The notes under the pieces were generated by a model that was given only the letters and a program-made list of their open reading frames with translations, did no database searches and was not told the origin of the DNA. Below are positions 1 through 11,864 of a stretch of DNA of 64,000 bases, piece by piece. This DNA is from Monocercomonoides exilis (Eukaryota; Preaxostyla; Oxymonadida; Polymastigidae): positions 248,001 to 312,000 of the forward strand of contig LSRY02000018.1 of the NCBI GenBank assembly GCA_001643675.2. The letters run 5' to 3'. Position numbers and translations under genes: made by a program. Numbering within the stretch: position 1 is the first letter of the stretch; every line of letters starts with the position of its first letter.

Positions 1-605
1 TTGTTTATGCTGTTTTGGCATTTGTAATCTCTTTATTTAATTAATGCCTCTTTTTTAATTTTTTTTTAAATGTTATGTTAAATTTTATTTCGTGACACAT
101 TGAACCTAGGCGCTTCAATAGTTTTTATTTTTTCATAAAACACCCAACTTTTTTAGATGTAAATATTGGAGAATTATTATGAATTATGAAAATATTTTTT
201 AAAAAGGAAAAAATTTGAAAAACAAAAGAGAAGAAGAAGAAAAATAACGATAAGATTTTCAAGGAAAGAAATTCGTTTTCCCTCATTTCTTAACCTCTCT
301 AAAAGAAAGATGAAATAGATCTTATGATGGGATATTCTTCGAATAAAAATTTTCTCTTCCATTTTTAACTTCATGTTTAAAAATGAATTAAAAGAAAATA
401 CATTGCCTAGTTCTTTTATGAGTTTGCATGTGCTCTTTGTTTCAGAAATCTTGTTGAAATCGTTCTATTTCTATGATATTTTTATAACATAAAAATATTA
501 CACTCCAACTTAATTGTTTCTAACATTGATGAATTTAAACTGTTCATAGTTAGCTCTCAATCCAAACAGGATTTTTTTACAGAATCAATCAAAACTCTTC
601 TCAAA
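1..605. other. AT-rich intergenic region
   Basis: This stretch precedes the first gene and is dominated by A and T runs. I see no convincing reading frame, RNA gene or repeat. The only open frame of note is a short minus-strand one at 177-374, whose composition is what AT-rich noncoding DNA gives by chance. It probably holds the promoter of the gene starting at 606, but no motif is recognisable. Confidence 0.5.
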
Positions 606-1484
606 ATGATTAACAGCACAAACGGAAGAAACAAGGAATTGGAAAAGCAAAGCATTTTTGAACGAATTTCAAACGAACATCATCCAGAATCCTTTGAACA
701 TCCAACATCACCAAATGAAAAAACATTGTTATTACTGCTCGAGAAAACCACTGATGCTTTGATGAGAGAAAAGCAGAAAAATTTGCAATTGCGCATAAAA
801 ATCGCAGAACTTCAGAGAGAAAATTCATTGCTTAAGCAATTAAAGGAATCACAAAAATATGGAGATGCTTCAAGCGAAGCATGCATGGATGTTCATTTTC
901 ATGAAACTACCAATCAACAATTGAACAATGTTTCATCACAAAGATTTCAATTCAAATCTTCGTCTTCAACAGAACAATGTGATCAAACTAAGATGGCTAT
1001 TTCCAGCCAACCATATGTTCATTCACCTCATCTACCTCAAAAAGCATCTTCAAAGTTTGAGTTTCATACAAATCCTGATCCTCTTCATACCCCTCCTTTA
1101 CCAATTAGCTCATTGAAAAATGAACTGAAACAAAAAACTTTTTCCCACATTAAAGCAAGCAATCCTCTTTCATCTCCAATGTCTCCCGATATACGAAAAT
1201 ACGAAAGTTCATTTCTTCGTTCACCAAAAACTTCAACATTTCATTCTCCATTAAGATCGTCCACTTCTGAAATAAGTTCAACTTCAATACAATCAAGACA
1301 TATCCATCCTTCAGTTGACTCTCCTTCTTCAATTTTGTCATCTTCACGCAAAAGTTCAATTGAAGAAAGCCCTTTCGCAACAAAAATTTCACAAAATGAA
1401 AGAAGGAAAGCACTAAAAAATGAAAGTGAAAGACTTTCGGAATATTTTGAAGAGCTAAAAGCTCACTTTCTCGATGAGACATAA
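606..1484 (+). CDS. Small coiled-coil / Ser-rich protein, function unknown
   Basis: An uninterrupted 292-residue frame runs from ATG (606) to TAA (1482-1484). The N-terminal third (about residues 35-80) is rich in Leu, Glu, Lys and Gln with heptad-like spacing and probably forms a coiled coil. The middle (about 90-255) is Ser/Pro-rich and probably disordered. The last 35 residues are again charged and helical. No signal peptide or membrane segment is visible. It lies 170 bp upstream of the giant coiled-coil gene on the same strand and has a similar layout of coiled coils separated by Ser-rich linkers, so both may be cytoskeletal or scaffold proteins; that is inference. I do not recognise a family. 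Codon use differs from the surrounding noncoding DNA and the frame is intact, so it is likely a real single-exon gene. Confidence 0.7.
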   Translation: MINSTNGRNKELEKQSIFERISNEHHPESFEHPTSPNEKTLLLLLEKTTDALMREKQKNLQLRIKIAELQRENSLLKQLKESQKYGDASSEACMDVHFHETTNQQLNNVSSQRFQFKSSSSTEQCDQTKMAISSQPYVHSPHLPQKASSKFEFHTNPDPLHTPPLPISSLKNELKQKTFSHIKASNPLSSPMSPDIRKYESSFLRSPKTSTFHSPLRSSTSEISSTSIQSRHIHPSVDSPSSILSSSRKSSIEESPFATKISQNERRKALKNESERLSEYFEELKAHFLDET

Positions 1485-1654
1485 ATTAATTTATTGTTTT
1501 TGTATTTTTTATGTGCAATTAAATGCATATTACTGTGTATATTTAGTGGATTTTATTCAAAAATTTTTAAAGAAAAGATCATTTGCTTTATAATATATAT
1601 TTTGTTTGGATTGAAATCTTAAAATAATATTGTTTCAAAGGAGGATATCACCAT

Positions 1655-3896
1655 ATGAGTGCCTCCTATTCTCAAGGTATTTGTAATATTTTTTCATATC
1701 AAAAACCGATAAAAAATTCCTGTAAATATTATTTCAGATTCTGAAAGTCGTTTGCAACAAAAAGGAATTGCTTCTTCTCCAGATCACATAATGGAAATAT
1801 CTCCACCTTTATTCATCCGCCAAAATTCAAAGGTAGCATCAAGAACCAATTCTAAACCTTCAAATAGAACGATACCACAAGAAACGCCTCAATCTTCGAT
1901 TCTTTCAACTCCACATAATAGCGGAGTAGTAAACCACAAATTGAGAGAAGCAAATGATTCAAGATATGCATTGTCATTAAACAAGTCGAAATTGGAAGAA
2001 TCTGTTTCGTCTACAGTCAAAAATACACAATCATTAGATAAAACTCCTCCTGCACAAAATGAGGTGGCATTACAAAACAGCATGTCGTTGTCTTCGAGCA
2101 CGTCTTCACTTTATCAGCCATTTCCATCTCCCAACGTCCCATTAATACTGTTTGCGTCTCCAACAGCTGCACCGCTATCATCTCCATCTCCTTCTCAAAA
2201 AGTTCAGAAGCCAATTACACTATCTAAAGATGATAAAAACAAGCAAAATAGAAGTGCTGCAAAATATGCTGCATCTACAGTATTGTCATCACCTGGAGAT
2301 GGTTCATTTTCTCCGCAAGCACATTCTTTATCAGCATCATCTTCATCAAAGCTTTTATCTTCGTCAAATCTGAAAGATAGCATTTCATCAACTGATAACA
2401 TAAACACGAAAAATCCTATAACATCTAGTGCTTCTCATTCTTCCTTGGCATTTCACTCGCCATCTCCAGCAAAGAAGCAAACAACTTCACTCAATCGCCA
2501 ATCTTCTCCACTCAACGAAAAATTCCTGAAATATCCTTCAGCATTTGAGCCATCCAAAGAAATGGCTGCTTCTTCAAATTCCACCTCTCAAGCAAGAACT
2601 CTTACTGGGGCGCCTTCTTTCGCTCGCCCTGCGTTTTTGTCTCAGAAGCAACAGAAGGAAGAAGAAGAAGAAGAAGAAGAAAGAGATGTTGAAGGAAAAG
2701 AAGGAAAAGAGGGAGAAGAGAAAGATAAGCAATATAACGAAATAAAAAGCACTCGGAAAAGTAATAGAAAATGGATAGACTCAGAAAACAGCAGTTTGAG
2801 AGAAAAAACGGCAAATAAAAGAATTTCGAGCAGAACAGCAAAGGAAGAAGACGAAGAGATGATGCAAGAGATCGAAAGATTCAAAGAAAAGCAAAGAGAA
2901 CAAGAAGTAAGAAGAATGAAAGAGAGAGAGAAAGTGAAGCAGCTGGGGAAAGAGCAGCAGAAACTGAGGGAAATTGAGAGGGAACGAGAGAGATACAAAG
3001 AAATCGAAGCGGAAAAAAGGAAGAGAGAGAAAGAAGAGAGAGAAAGAGAGAGAAAGAGGAAGGAAGAGGAAGAGGAGATGCAAAGGATGGAACGACTGCA
3101 GAAAGAGGAAGAAAGAAGAGAGGAAGAAAGAAGGAGAAGAGAGAGAATTAGAGAGGAGCAGCTGAGGCAGAAGCAGGAAGAGCTCAGAAAGACTGAAGAA
3201 AGAATAGCGAAGGAGGTGGAAAAAAGACTGAAAGAAGAGAAAGAAGAGAGAGAAATGTGGAAGATTGAGAAAATCCTGAGAGAGACGAAGAAGATTGCAG
3301 ATGTGGAATTTGATAAGAGGGAAGGGAAGGAGAAGGAGAAAGAGAAAGAAGGAGAATATGAAAAAGGAGAGAAAATTGGAAGAAAAAGAAAAAATTTGTT
3401 AAATGAAGGAGAGGAAAAGAAGGATTACACAGAAGATGAAGAGATATCTGATGAAGAGATGAAACTGAAAGAGAAAAGAGATGAAGAGAGTAAGGAAGAC
3501 AAAGAAATGGAAGAAGAAAGCGAAGAAGAAGAAGAAGAAGAAGAGGAGGAGGAGAAAGAGAAAGAAGAGAAAGAAGAGAATGTGACGAAAACAATTAGCA
3601 ACATTAAACCCAACCAAGCCAAAGATAACAAAATTGATTCAATTTCAACGGAAAACCCCATTTTTCTCTCCTCAAAGCCATCTCCAAACAGAACCCAGCT
3701 TCATTCAAATCCAAACAAACTCTCAAATTCGTTCGGTTACTTGCCTCAAATCGAAGAAGATCCGCTCAAAAGCCGCTTCCGCTCGTCTCATGTGCTTCAC
3801 AGAGAGGACGAAGGGATTGTGAATGTGAATGAGAAGATGAATGAGAAGATGATGAATCCTTATTTGGAGAAGGAAAAGTATGGGGTTGAGGAGGAG

Positions 3897-3928
<32 letters not shown>

Positions 3929-4809
3929 GAAGGAAGGAAGGAAAGAAGAAGATAGTAACGAGAAAAAAATAGAAGGAAGAAAAGAAGGGATAAATGAAGA
4001 TGTTGAAGAAGAAGAGGAAGAGGAGGAAGAAGAAGAAGATACAGATAATTCGTTGAATGAGCTTTTGGGGTTGAAAAAGAATGTTACCAATCAAAAACAC
4101 AAACAAACAGAAAGTTCTTTGAAAAAAGATAAAGACAAAGAAAACTTTCCATTTACTGCCCCTGTGAATGAGCAAGAGTTATCTCAAGAATCTTCATCAT
4201 CATCATCATCATCATCATCATCTTCTTCTTCTTCTTCCTCCTCCTCATCTTCTTCTTTCCCCATCTCCTCACTCAATCTTCCCTCTGAAGATCAGCCTCT
4301 CCCTCCTCTTCTTCCTCTCCTTCCCCTCCAAAATCTTCCTCTTTCTTCTGAACCCAAAAATTCCCCTGTTCTTTCTTCTCGTTCTTTTCTTCTCCGCACA
4401 CAACCATCTTCTGCAAGATTGCTTCCATTTCACCCTACTTCACAAGCTTCCTCCTCCTCCTCTTCTTCTTCTTCTAATTCACAGTTATCAGCATCTTCAA
4501 ATTTATCTTTATCTCCTTTATCTTCTTCTTCTTCCTCTTCCTCTCTTTCTTCCTCTCCTTTATCTTCTTCCTCTTCCTCCTCTTCCTCTTCTTCTTCTTC
4601 TTCTCCCTCTTCTTCTCCGATAGCTTCACGCATTCAACCACTTCAGCTAAGCGGAGCATTCACAGCGCTCGAACGTATTCCGGAGAGCCAATCAGAAGAG
4701 AACGAAAAAGACAGAAAGAATAATGTTGAAGAGGGAATGAGAAAGAAGGAGGAAGGAAGAGAAGGAAGAGAAGGAAGAGAAAGTGAAGAAAGAGGAGAAA
4801 GAGAAAGAG

Positions 4810-4840
<31 letters not shown>

Positions 4841-5105
4841 TGGTGAATATTCAGAAGATGATTATCTGTTTGACCAGCCACAAATAAAAGCGACTCCAAA
4901 AAGAAAAGACGGGAATTTCAATTCGTTTGGCATTGAAGCTTCAAACAATGAGCAACTTGTAACTTCTTCTGCATTGGAACCCTTTTCTTCCTCTTCTCCT
5001 TCTACTGCTTCACCTCCTTCTCCTTCTTTCTTCTCCTCCTCTTCTTCCTCTTCCTCTTCTCCTTCCTCATTTTCCTCTCCTCCTCCTCCTCTTTCTTCTT
5101 TTTCT

Positions 5106-5161
<56 letters not shown>

Positions 5162-8100
5162 CTCCCCTTTCTCTCCATCCACTCAACCCACTGCCTTCTT
5201 CCCTTCTCCCAATCGGCTGCTCAATTCTCGTTCTCGTCTCCTTCGCACACAGCCTTCTTCAGCCAGACTGCTTCCTCTTCCTCTTTCTCAGTCAATTGAC
5301 AGCAAAAACAGTGAAATTGAAAAAAATAAAGAAAATTATGAAAACGATGAAAACGATGAAATTTTTGAAATTAATGAAAACATTAGGAATAATAATACGA
5401 ATAATCAAAATAAAAATAAATATAATGAAAGAAATGAAAACATTGCTGTTAACAATGAAAATCCTTTATATGCGCTGAGTGCTTTTAACTTTAACAACAC
5501 TGAAATATCCGAAGAATCGCAAATTCCACAAGAAAATCGCAATTCTCAAGCTTTTCTTTCTCATTCTGCTGATTTTGCTTTGAGTGGGTTTCCCTTTGAA
5601 GCACCAGCAGCTTCGCCTCCTCCTCCTTCGATGCAGTTTGGAGAGGAAATTGGAGAAGATGTTGTTTTGACAGAGAAGAGGAAGGAGAAGGAAGAAGGGA
5701 AGAAGAATAAGAGGAAGAATAAGAATAAGAAGAAGAAGAAGGAGAATGAAGAAGAAGGAGAAGAAGAAGAAGATGATGATGATGAATACAATTTCAGAGG
5801 AAAAGTGACACAAGGAACAAACGAAGAATGGAATAAGCTTGTGGAAAAGGAAAAATTAAATGAAAATGATGGTGAAGATGAAGAATACAAAAAAGCATTC
5901 AAATTCGAAGAAGAGGAAGAAGAAGATGAAGACGACTATTTCAAGGCAACAAAGCCATTTTCCCAGCGGTTTTCGTCTTCTCCTCCGCTTTTCTTGGCTT
6001 CCTCCACATTTCCCTCAGTCCATTCGTCAATTGCCTCTCCTCTCCACCCGCTTTCTCCCTCTGACAGCTTCGTCAAGGAAAACCAGCCAAATTCCAGTGC
6101 TTCGCATTTCCCTTCTTCTCTGAGCAGATCACAGTCGGTTGAGAATATCAAGGAAGATACGGATTCTTCAGGGCGATACGAGTCATCATCGCCTTCTGCT
6201 TCATCATCATCGTCATCATCATCATCTTCTTCTTCTTCAGCCATTTCTCCTTCTCATTCATCATCCAGTTCAAAACGTGTTTCTGATGATCTCATCTCAA
6301 TTGAAAAGCTAAAATCTTCTTCTTCTTCTTATTCCACTTCAACACCCGAAAAAAGACAACTGCAGCATTCGAGCAGTTTGCTCGATTCATCCAACTTGCC
6401 TCTTTCTTTCTCTTCATTTTCTCCTCCTCCTCCTTCTTCCTCTTCTTCCTCCTCTTCCTTTCCTTCATCAACATCTTCTTCTTCTCTTTCTCTTTCTTCT
6501 TCCTCTTCTTCTCCCTTTTCCAATCCTTCTTCTTCCTCTCCTTCCATCTCCTCCTCCTCTTCTCTCATGGACATCGCCCTCCGCCTCAGCCGCCTCCAAG
6601 TGTCAGTCAAAACTGCACAGGACAAAAGGAGAAAGGAAGAAGAAGAAAGAGATCTGATCAAACAGCAGGTGAAATCGCTGGAGCGGCAGCTGGAGGCAGA
6701 GAAAGCGGAGCAGCGGAGGCTGAGGAGAGAAAAAGAGGCAGTGGAAGCTGAGGCGAAGAGGGCGAGAGAAAGAGAACAGAAATGGATAGAGGCGAAAGTG
6801 AAGCTGGAGGAGATGATGAAGGAGGAGAAGGAGAAGCTGGCGGGGCTGACGGAGTCGGTTGAGTTGGCGAGGGAGAAGAGGAAGATGGAGGAAGAGAAGG
6901 AGAAAGGAAGAGGAAGCGGAGAAGATAAAGATGTGGATGGTGATGATGAAGATGGTTTGTATTCTTTTGATGCGCTTGATCCTGATGATGATGGGAAGAA
7001 CGGTATGAATAACAAAAAGAAAGAAAAAGAAAGAAAAAGAAAGATGTTGTCGTTGGTTTTTTTCTTTGATATTTTTAAAATCGTTTTGAAACAAACTTAT
7101 TTTTCAGAATTGCTGATGTATCAACGTATTTTTATTTAATATCCCTCATTTTTGATTTCATATCTTTATTTATTTATTTATTTATTTATTTCTCTGATAT
7201 TTCTAATTTTTCTTTCTTTCTTTCTTTCTTCTCTTCCTCCTTTTCTTTTTCAGCCTCTTTCAGCCAGCTAAAGCTCCTTCTCTCCACCCTCACCCACCAG
7301 ATCTCCGAGCAGCAGCGCCGCAAAACAGCTCAAATTGAGCGCAAAGCTGAGCTGAATCAAAAGCTGAGGCAGGTGAAAGACGAAACAATGCGAGAAACAC
7401 TGAAAAAGACGGGCTGTGAGAGAGAAAGAGAAGCTGTAGCGAAGGAGCTGGCAGCGGTGGAGGAGATGGAGAAAGAAGGAGAAGCTGAATTGAAGCGGCT
7501 GAAGGCGAAACTGGAGAGAGAAGAAGGGCTGTGCGAAAGAGAAGAGGCAGAGCTGGAGCGGTGGAAGGCGGAAGAGAAAGAGACGCAGCTGAGGATCGAA
7601 GAGCTGAAGGGGGAGATCCGAAGCCTGGAGAGAGAAGTGGAAGACAAGATGCTGGAGAAAGAGCAGGTGCAGCACGAGGTGGAATATTTGAGCGAGAAAA
7701 GCAGAGCAAACAGAGAGAAGATGAGGGAGATGAAGAGAATGCTGGACGAGGTGATGGAGGCTGCGCTGGTGGCGAAGAGGAGGAAAAGAGAAGAGGAGAG
7801 GATGGAGAGAGAAAGGAAAAGAGCAATCAGAAAGCTGGCGATGACACAGCTGGATGAGGAAGATTCGTTTGAAGAAGGAATGAAAGGAAGCGGGGAAGAG
7901 GAAGACTTCAATGGGGAAGAAAGAGGAGGAGTTGGGGGAGTGGGAGGAGGAGGTGGTGGAAGCGAACAAGGGGACTTTTATTCACAACGCCCGCAGACTC
8001 CTCCGTCTGTTCTGTCTTCTCCTTCTCCGTCTCGTTTATCTAATTCACTTTCACGCATTTCACAATCACCTTCTTACACATCTTCACCAAACCATTCCAC

Positions 8101-8767
8101 ACCTCATTTAACTTCTTCTCCTCCTTCTCCTTCCTCTCCTTCTCCTTCTCATTTTTCTTCTTCTTCTTCCATCCGCAGCCGGTTCATGTCATCACCTCGC
8201 TCTTCTGGTGCTCCCTTTGCCACAGACAGCGACGACACATATCAGTGGGGCTGGAGCCCCTCTCACGGGATTGTGCATCAGACTTCTCAGCCTTCTCTTT
8301 CTTCCTCTTTCTATTCCTCTTCTTCCTCTTCTTCATCTTCTTCCTCTTCCTCTTCCTCTTCCTCTTCTCTGATGTCTCCTCTTCGCACGTCACTAACTTT
8401 ACCCCAGCCTCCCTCTCAGTCTCAATCACACACTCTTCAATCACCTTTGAGCTCTTCCTCTTTCTATTCCTCTTCTTCCTCTTCTTCCTCTTCTTCCTCT
8501 TCTTCCTCTTCTTCCTCTTCTTCCTCTTCTTCCTCTTCTTCCTCTTCTCCTCTTTCTCCTTCTGCCGCCTCTGCTCTTTCGTCTTCTCTGACAAACAGAC
8601 TGCAGCAGAGGGCGCTGCTGATGGCAGAGCTGACGAGAGTGGAAGGAAGCAGGACGGCGAGGGCGATGCAGAAGCGGCATGCGGAAGAGATTGAGAGGCA
8701 AATAGGAGAGCTGGACAAGGAGATTGAGGCGCTGAAGAGAGAAGAGAAAATAGGGAGGAGGAGGTGA
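1655..8767 (+). CDS. Giant Ser/Glu-rich coiled-coil protein (3 exons, 2266 aa)
   Basis: Three exons join in frame: 1655-1676, 1738-7002 and 7254-8767. Intron 1 (1677-1737, 61 nt, GTATTT...TTTCAG) and intron 2 (7003-7253, 251 nt, GTATGA...TTTCAG) both sit in phase 1, and the spliced length is an exact multiple of three ending in TGA. The start at 1655 is chosen because the long open frame has no good ATG near its 5' end and the tiny first exon supplies one. The protein has a Ser/Thr-rich N-terminus, a very charged Glu/Arg/Lys coiled coil (about residues 380-530), alternating poly-Glu and poly-Ser tracts (about 600-1600), a long coiled coil crossing the intron-2 junction (about 1615-1965), another poly-Ser region and a final coiled coil (about 2205-2266). 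A 13-residue motif occurs twice (residues 892-904 and 1175-1187). No enzyme domain is recognised; a cytoskeletal or scaffold role is inference. Confidence 0.8.
7161..7252. repeat. Tetranucleotide and pyrimidine repeats inside intron 2
   Basis: The 251-nt second intron of the giant gene contains a run of TTTA units (about 7166-7190), then TTTC units (about 7211-7229) and a CT-rich tract leading directly into the acceptor at 7253. The repeats explain why this intron is about four times longer than the others in the window. Confidence 0.75.
8463..8548 (+). repeat. 9-bp TCCTCTTCT tandem repeat coding poly-Ser
   Basis: About nine tandem copies of a nonamer of the form TCCTCTTCT lie inside exon 3 of the giant gene and encode an unbroken serine run. 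Similar but less regular tracts occur at 4195-4255, 4540-4615, 5100-5165, 6190-6240 and 8320-8370. The regular unit points to replication slippage as the source of the poly-Ser tracts. Confidence 0.8.
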
Positions 8768-9572
8768 TTGGTGTTGCAGGATTGTTTGATTGTTTGATTG
8801 TTGATTCACACATAAACAAACAAACAAACAAACAAAACAAAACAAAGCAAAATAAAATAAAATAAAATAAATAAATAATGATAATAATTGAATCGAAAAA
8901 GTTAGAATAATTTTTCTTTTATCATTTCTATATTTTTGAAAAATGCGTTTTAGATTTTCATTTCTTTGTTGCAACGTGTTGTATTTTCGAAAATGTGTTT
9001 TTATTGAAACATTCGTTCTGACAAAAAGAAAAAGAAAAATAACAGAATTTTTCTCAATAATGAAGTATTGCTCATTAATGGAAATTGGTTCAGAAATTTT
9101 GATGTAAAATTTAATAGGGAGGAACAATAATCGAAATAATTTTACGTTTTTCACAAAAAAGTGTATTAAAGATATTTTATTGACCTCACTACAGACTCAA
9201 AAGAGATAAAAAACGAGATAACTGCTTTTCTGGCAGAGTTGAAAGGATCCTCTTCCAATACTGGTTTGTTACAAAGTGAAACTGGAGATTATATGTTTGT
9301 AATAAAATTAAAAAAATATTTAAAATGAATTTATCTCTTTAAGCATTTCAAATAAAATTAAAAAATAATATTGTTTCTTCAACGATACCTTCTCATAAAT
9401 ATGAAAATCAGATATTTATCGATAATTAGAAGAATACAGAATGCTTTTTGAGAATAAAAATTTTTTGTTTCGTAAAAGAAAAGATTTACTGATCATATTA
9501 TCCCACAAATGATTTTCGAATTGATCGATAGAAAATTTAAATTTATATATTATTGGTTCTGACAACGATAAT
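8768..9572. other. Intergenic region with graded A-rich microsatellites
   Basis: Directly after the giant gene's stop, about 8815-8880 holds AAAC, AAAAC, AAAAT and AAAT units following one another, a typical slippage-derived array. The remainder is AT-rich with no convincing coding sequence. It must hold the 3' end of the giant gene and the promoter of the Rho GTPase gene, but I see no defined signal. Confidence 0.5.
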
Positions 9573-10351
9573 ATGCATGCTGAAAAAGTTTGATGAACAA
9601 AATCATCATGTTTATTTTATTATTATCATTCTCAATTTCTGCTGAATTTTTAAAAATTGACAAACTTTCTGCTTATATTTTGCAGGATGTTAAATGCATC
9701 GTTCTTGGAGATGGTGAAGTTGGAAAGTGTTGCATGCTTATGTCTTACACGCAAAATAAATTTCCAGATGACTATGCACCAACTGTTTTTGATAACTATG
9801 AATCTCTACAAGTTGTAGATGGAAAGACAGTTCACCTTCAACTTTGGGATGTTGCTGGACAAGAGGAATACGACAGATTAAGATCTCTCAGCTTCCCAGA
9901 TACTGAAGTGTTTCTTATTTGCTTTTCAATTTCTGATCCTGCTTCTTTTCAAAACGTTGAAGTGAAGGTATTAAATATTTTATTTTTAAAGATAAAATAA
10001 TTTTTTTCTGATTGTAATTTCAGTGGATTCCTTTAATAAAAGATTTTATTGAAGGAGTTCCGATTGTTCTAGTGGGAACAAAGGCAGATTTGCGAGAATC
10101 GCCTCCCGAGTACGTTAAGTTGGTTCAAAAGGAAGATGTTTGCTTTCTTTCTTTATTTTTTGTTTGCTATCTTTTTCTTATTCATAATTTAGGCTGAGCA
10201 AATGGTTAAACGCTTAGGATTAACAGCATATGTTGAATGCTCTGCAAAAACACAAAATCTGTCAGAAGTATTTGAAACAACTGCTCGCTTAGCTCTTCAA
10301 TATGATCATCCAAAAGAAACAAAGGAGAGTGGCTGCTGCACAATATTTTAA
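9573..10351 (+). CDS. Rho/Rac-family small GTPase (4 exons)
   Basis: Four exons (9573-9587, 9686-9967, 10024-10137, 10193-10351) give a 189-residue protein; all three introns are phase 0 and 98, 56 and 55 nt long, with donors GTTTGA, GTATTA and GTTTGC. All G boxes are visible: P-loop GDGEVGKC, switch [10 protein letters not shown], switch [16 protein letters not shown]4 GTKADL and G5 ECSAK. The protein ends CTIF, a CAAX prenylation box, immediately before TAA, so it should be membrane-anchored and regulate actin or trafficking as Rho proteins do. Two oddities: the P-loop Thr/Ser that coordinates magnesium (Rac1 Thr17) is Cys20, and the stretch between G4 and G5 is shorter than in Rac1, so the Rho insert helix is reduced or missing. 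The first exon is the least certain part. Confidence 0.88.
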
Positions 10352-10831
10352 AGAACACTCTTCATTTATTCTTTATTTTTAAAAACTTTGAAATTAGTTA
10401 AAACTTTTTTGATTTTGTTAAATACAAATTCATTTAGGGTCAGTAATTTATCGGGAATTTTTTTTAACAGTGCCTAAATTTTTAAATAAAAAATTAAAAC
10501 TCCCACTTTTTATATATTTATAAACATTATAAGTATATGGGTGATTCTTTTTGAAAAGTCGCAAATGTTTAATTTTCAAATAAATCTGAAATTTCATATT
10601 TTGCTCAATTTTCTGTTTCCACTCGCGAATCTCCTAGCGTAGTGTTTTTTATTCAAAACGATTCAATAATTCATAATGATCTTATTCTATCATTTATTTT
10701 GTGATATTTATTTATTTTATTCTTTTTTCCATTTCTCTTTTTTGAAGTGAAAAAATAAAACTTGGACTTGTTAACCATTTGAAAAGAACTTCATATTCTC
10801 CTGTCCTGATCCCTTCTGGATACTTAGGGTC
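10352..10831. other. AT-rich region between GTPase gene and pogo relic
   Basis: It holds the 3' end of the GTPase gene and, from about 10770, the likely downstream end of the minus-strand pogo-type transposase relic, which continues as open minus-strand sequence past its stop at 10832. I could not identify the terminal repeat of the pogo element here. Confidence 0.4.
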
Positions 10832-11864
10832 TTATGTGACATCAGAAACATACGGATTTGAAACCAAGATTTCTGGATTGATTGGGAACAATCCGGTTGT
10901 CCTGAATGCGTTCTCCTTGTTAAGGAATGATGTTTCAGACTTTTCTGCATTAATTGCGTACTCAACGATTATTTTTCTTCTGTCAGAGGCTTTCATTTTT
11001 TGACCATCATTGTGCTCCTCCACCCATTTAATTTTTCTTCTCCTCATCAGCTTTCTGAATGCGTTTCGAAGAGGACAAGCAATTCCAACATCAAAAGGTT
11101 GCGTTATGTGAGTCATATTACCAGGAAGAGTGAAAACGAAAATATAATATTTTGCATATAAAACCAAAGCCGAAGAGCAAAGACGAGATGGATGACCATC
11201 AAGAATTAAAAAAACAGGAGAATTGTGTGGAATAACTCCAAGCGACCTGCAAATTGTTACCCATGAGCAGAAATGAACGGTATAACAGTGGAAAGCATTT
11301 CTGTCCATCCGTCCTGATGCATTGACGTGGATTTCGCATGAACCTGCTTTTTTGTACTCCAAAAGTTCAGGATGAACCGTTTTCAATGCAGAAATGATGA
11401 TAAATGGTGGAGGCACTATGCAAGATGGTCCAATGGTGTTCATAATTGATATGTGATTAAAAGAGTGATCTTCTGTGGAAGCAGGTGTTCATATTGCTTC
11501 GGAAGGCACGATTAATTTTTGTGAAGAACAAAAATCAGCATTCCATTCGTCTGCGTTAAATATATTAAGCTTGTTGACAGATGGCTTGATATCTTTGTTG
11601 AACACAAAATTGAACCATGCTCTGATGTTTGACAAAAATGCTGAGTTCAATAAAGCTTGTGTAATATTTGACGGAGAGAGCACTTTCTGCTTGTGCTTTG
11701 AAATGAATCCAGACACATATGCTGGAGAAGGTGGCACAAGTTGTTAATCAAAATGCTTGATAACAGGACAAAGTCCAAAGTGAAATGCCATCCTTTATAA
11801 TTTCAGATTTTGCCTTTGCATTTCAGAAAAAATGATTTCACTTTATTCTTGTGTTGTTATTCCT
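10832..11864 (-). pseudogene. pogo-type DDE transposase, catalytic half (decayed)
   Basis: Read on the minus strand this is the catalytic part of a pogo/Tigger-type (DDE_1, CENP-B-like) transposase. The first acidic residue is in FNADEW, the second in FLILDGHPSR, the third in HITQPFDVGIACPL, in the order and context expected of the family. The frame is kept across the whole segment but carries in-frame stops: three TAA codons upstream of 11737 and one TGA just before the segment beginning MNTIGPS. Its N-terminal, DNA-binding half lies 4.35 kb away at 16217-16540, in the same reading frame, because a foreign inverted-repeat element sits between the halves. The element is dead. The assignment to pogo rests on motifs I can see; the split is read directly from the sequence. 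Confidence 0.85.

Noticed and set aside
6329-7015. Long minus-strand Ser-rich frames over the giant gene.
   Set aside because: They are complements of Glu/Lys-rich coiled-coil codons; the plus-strand gene with two frame-restoring introns explains the region.
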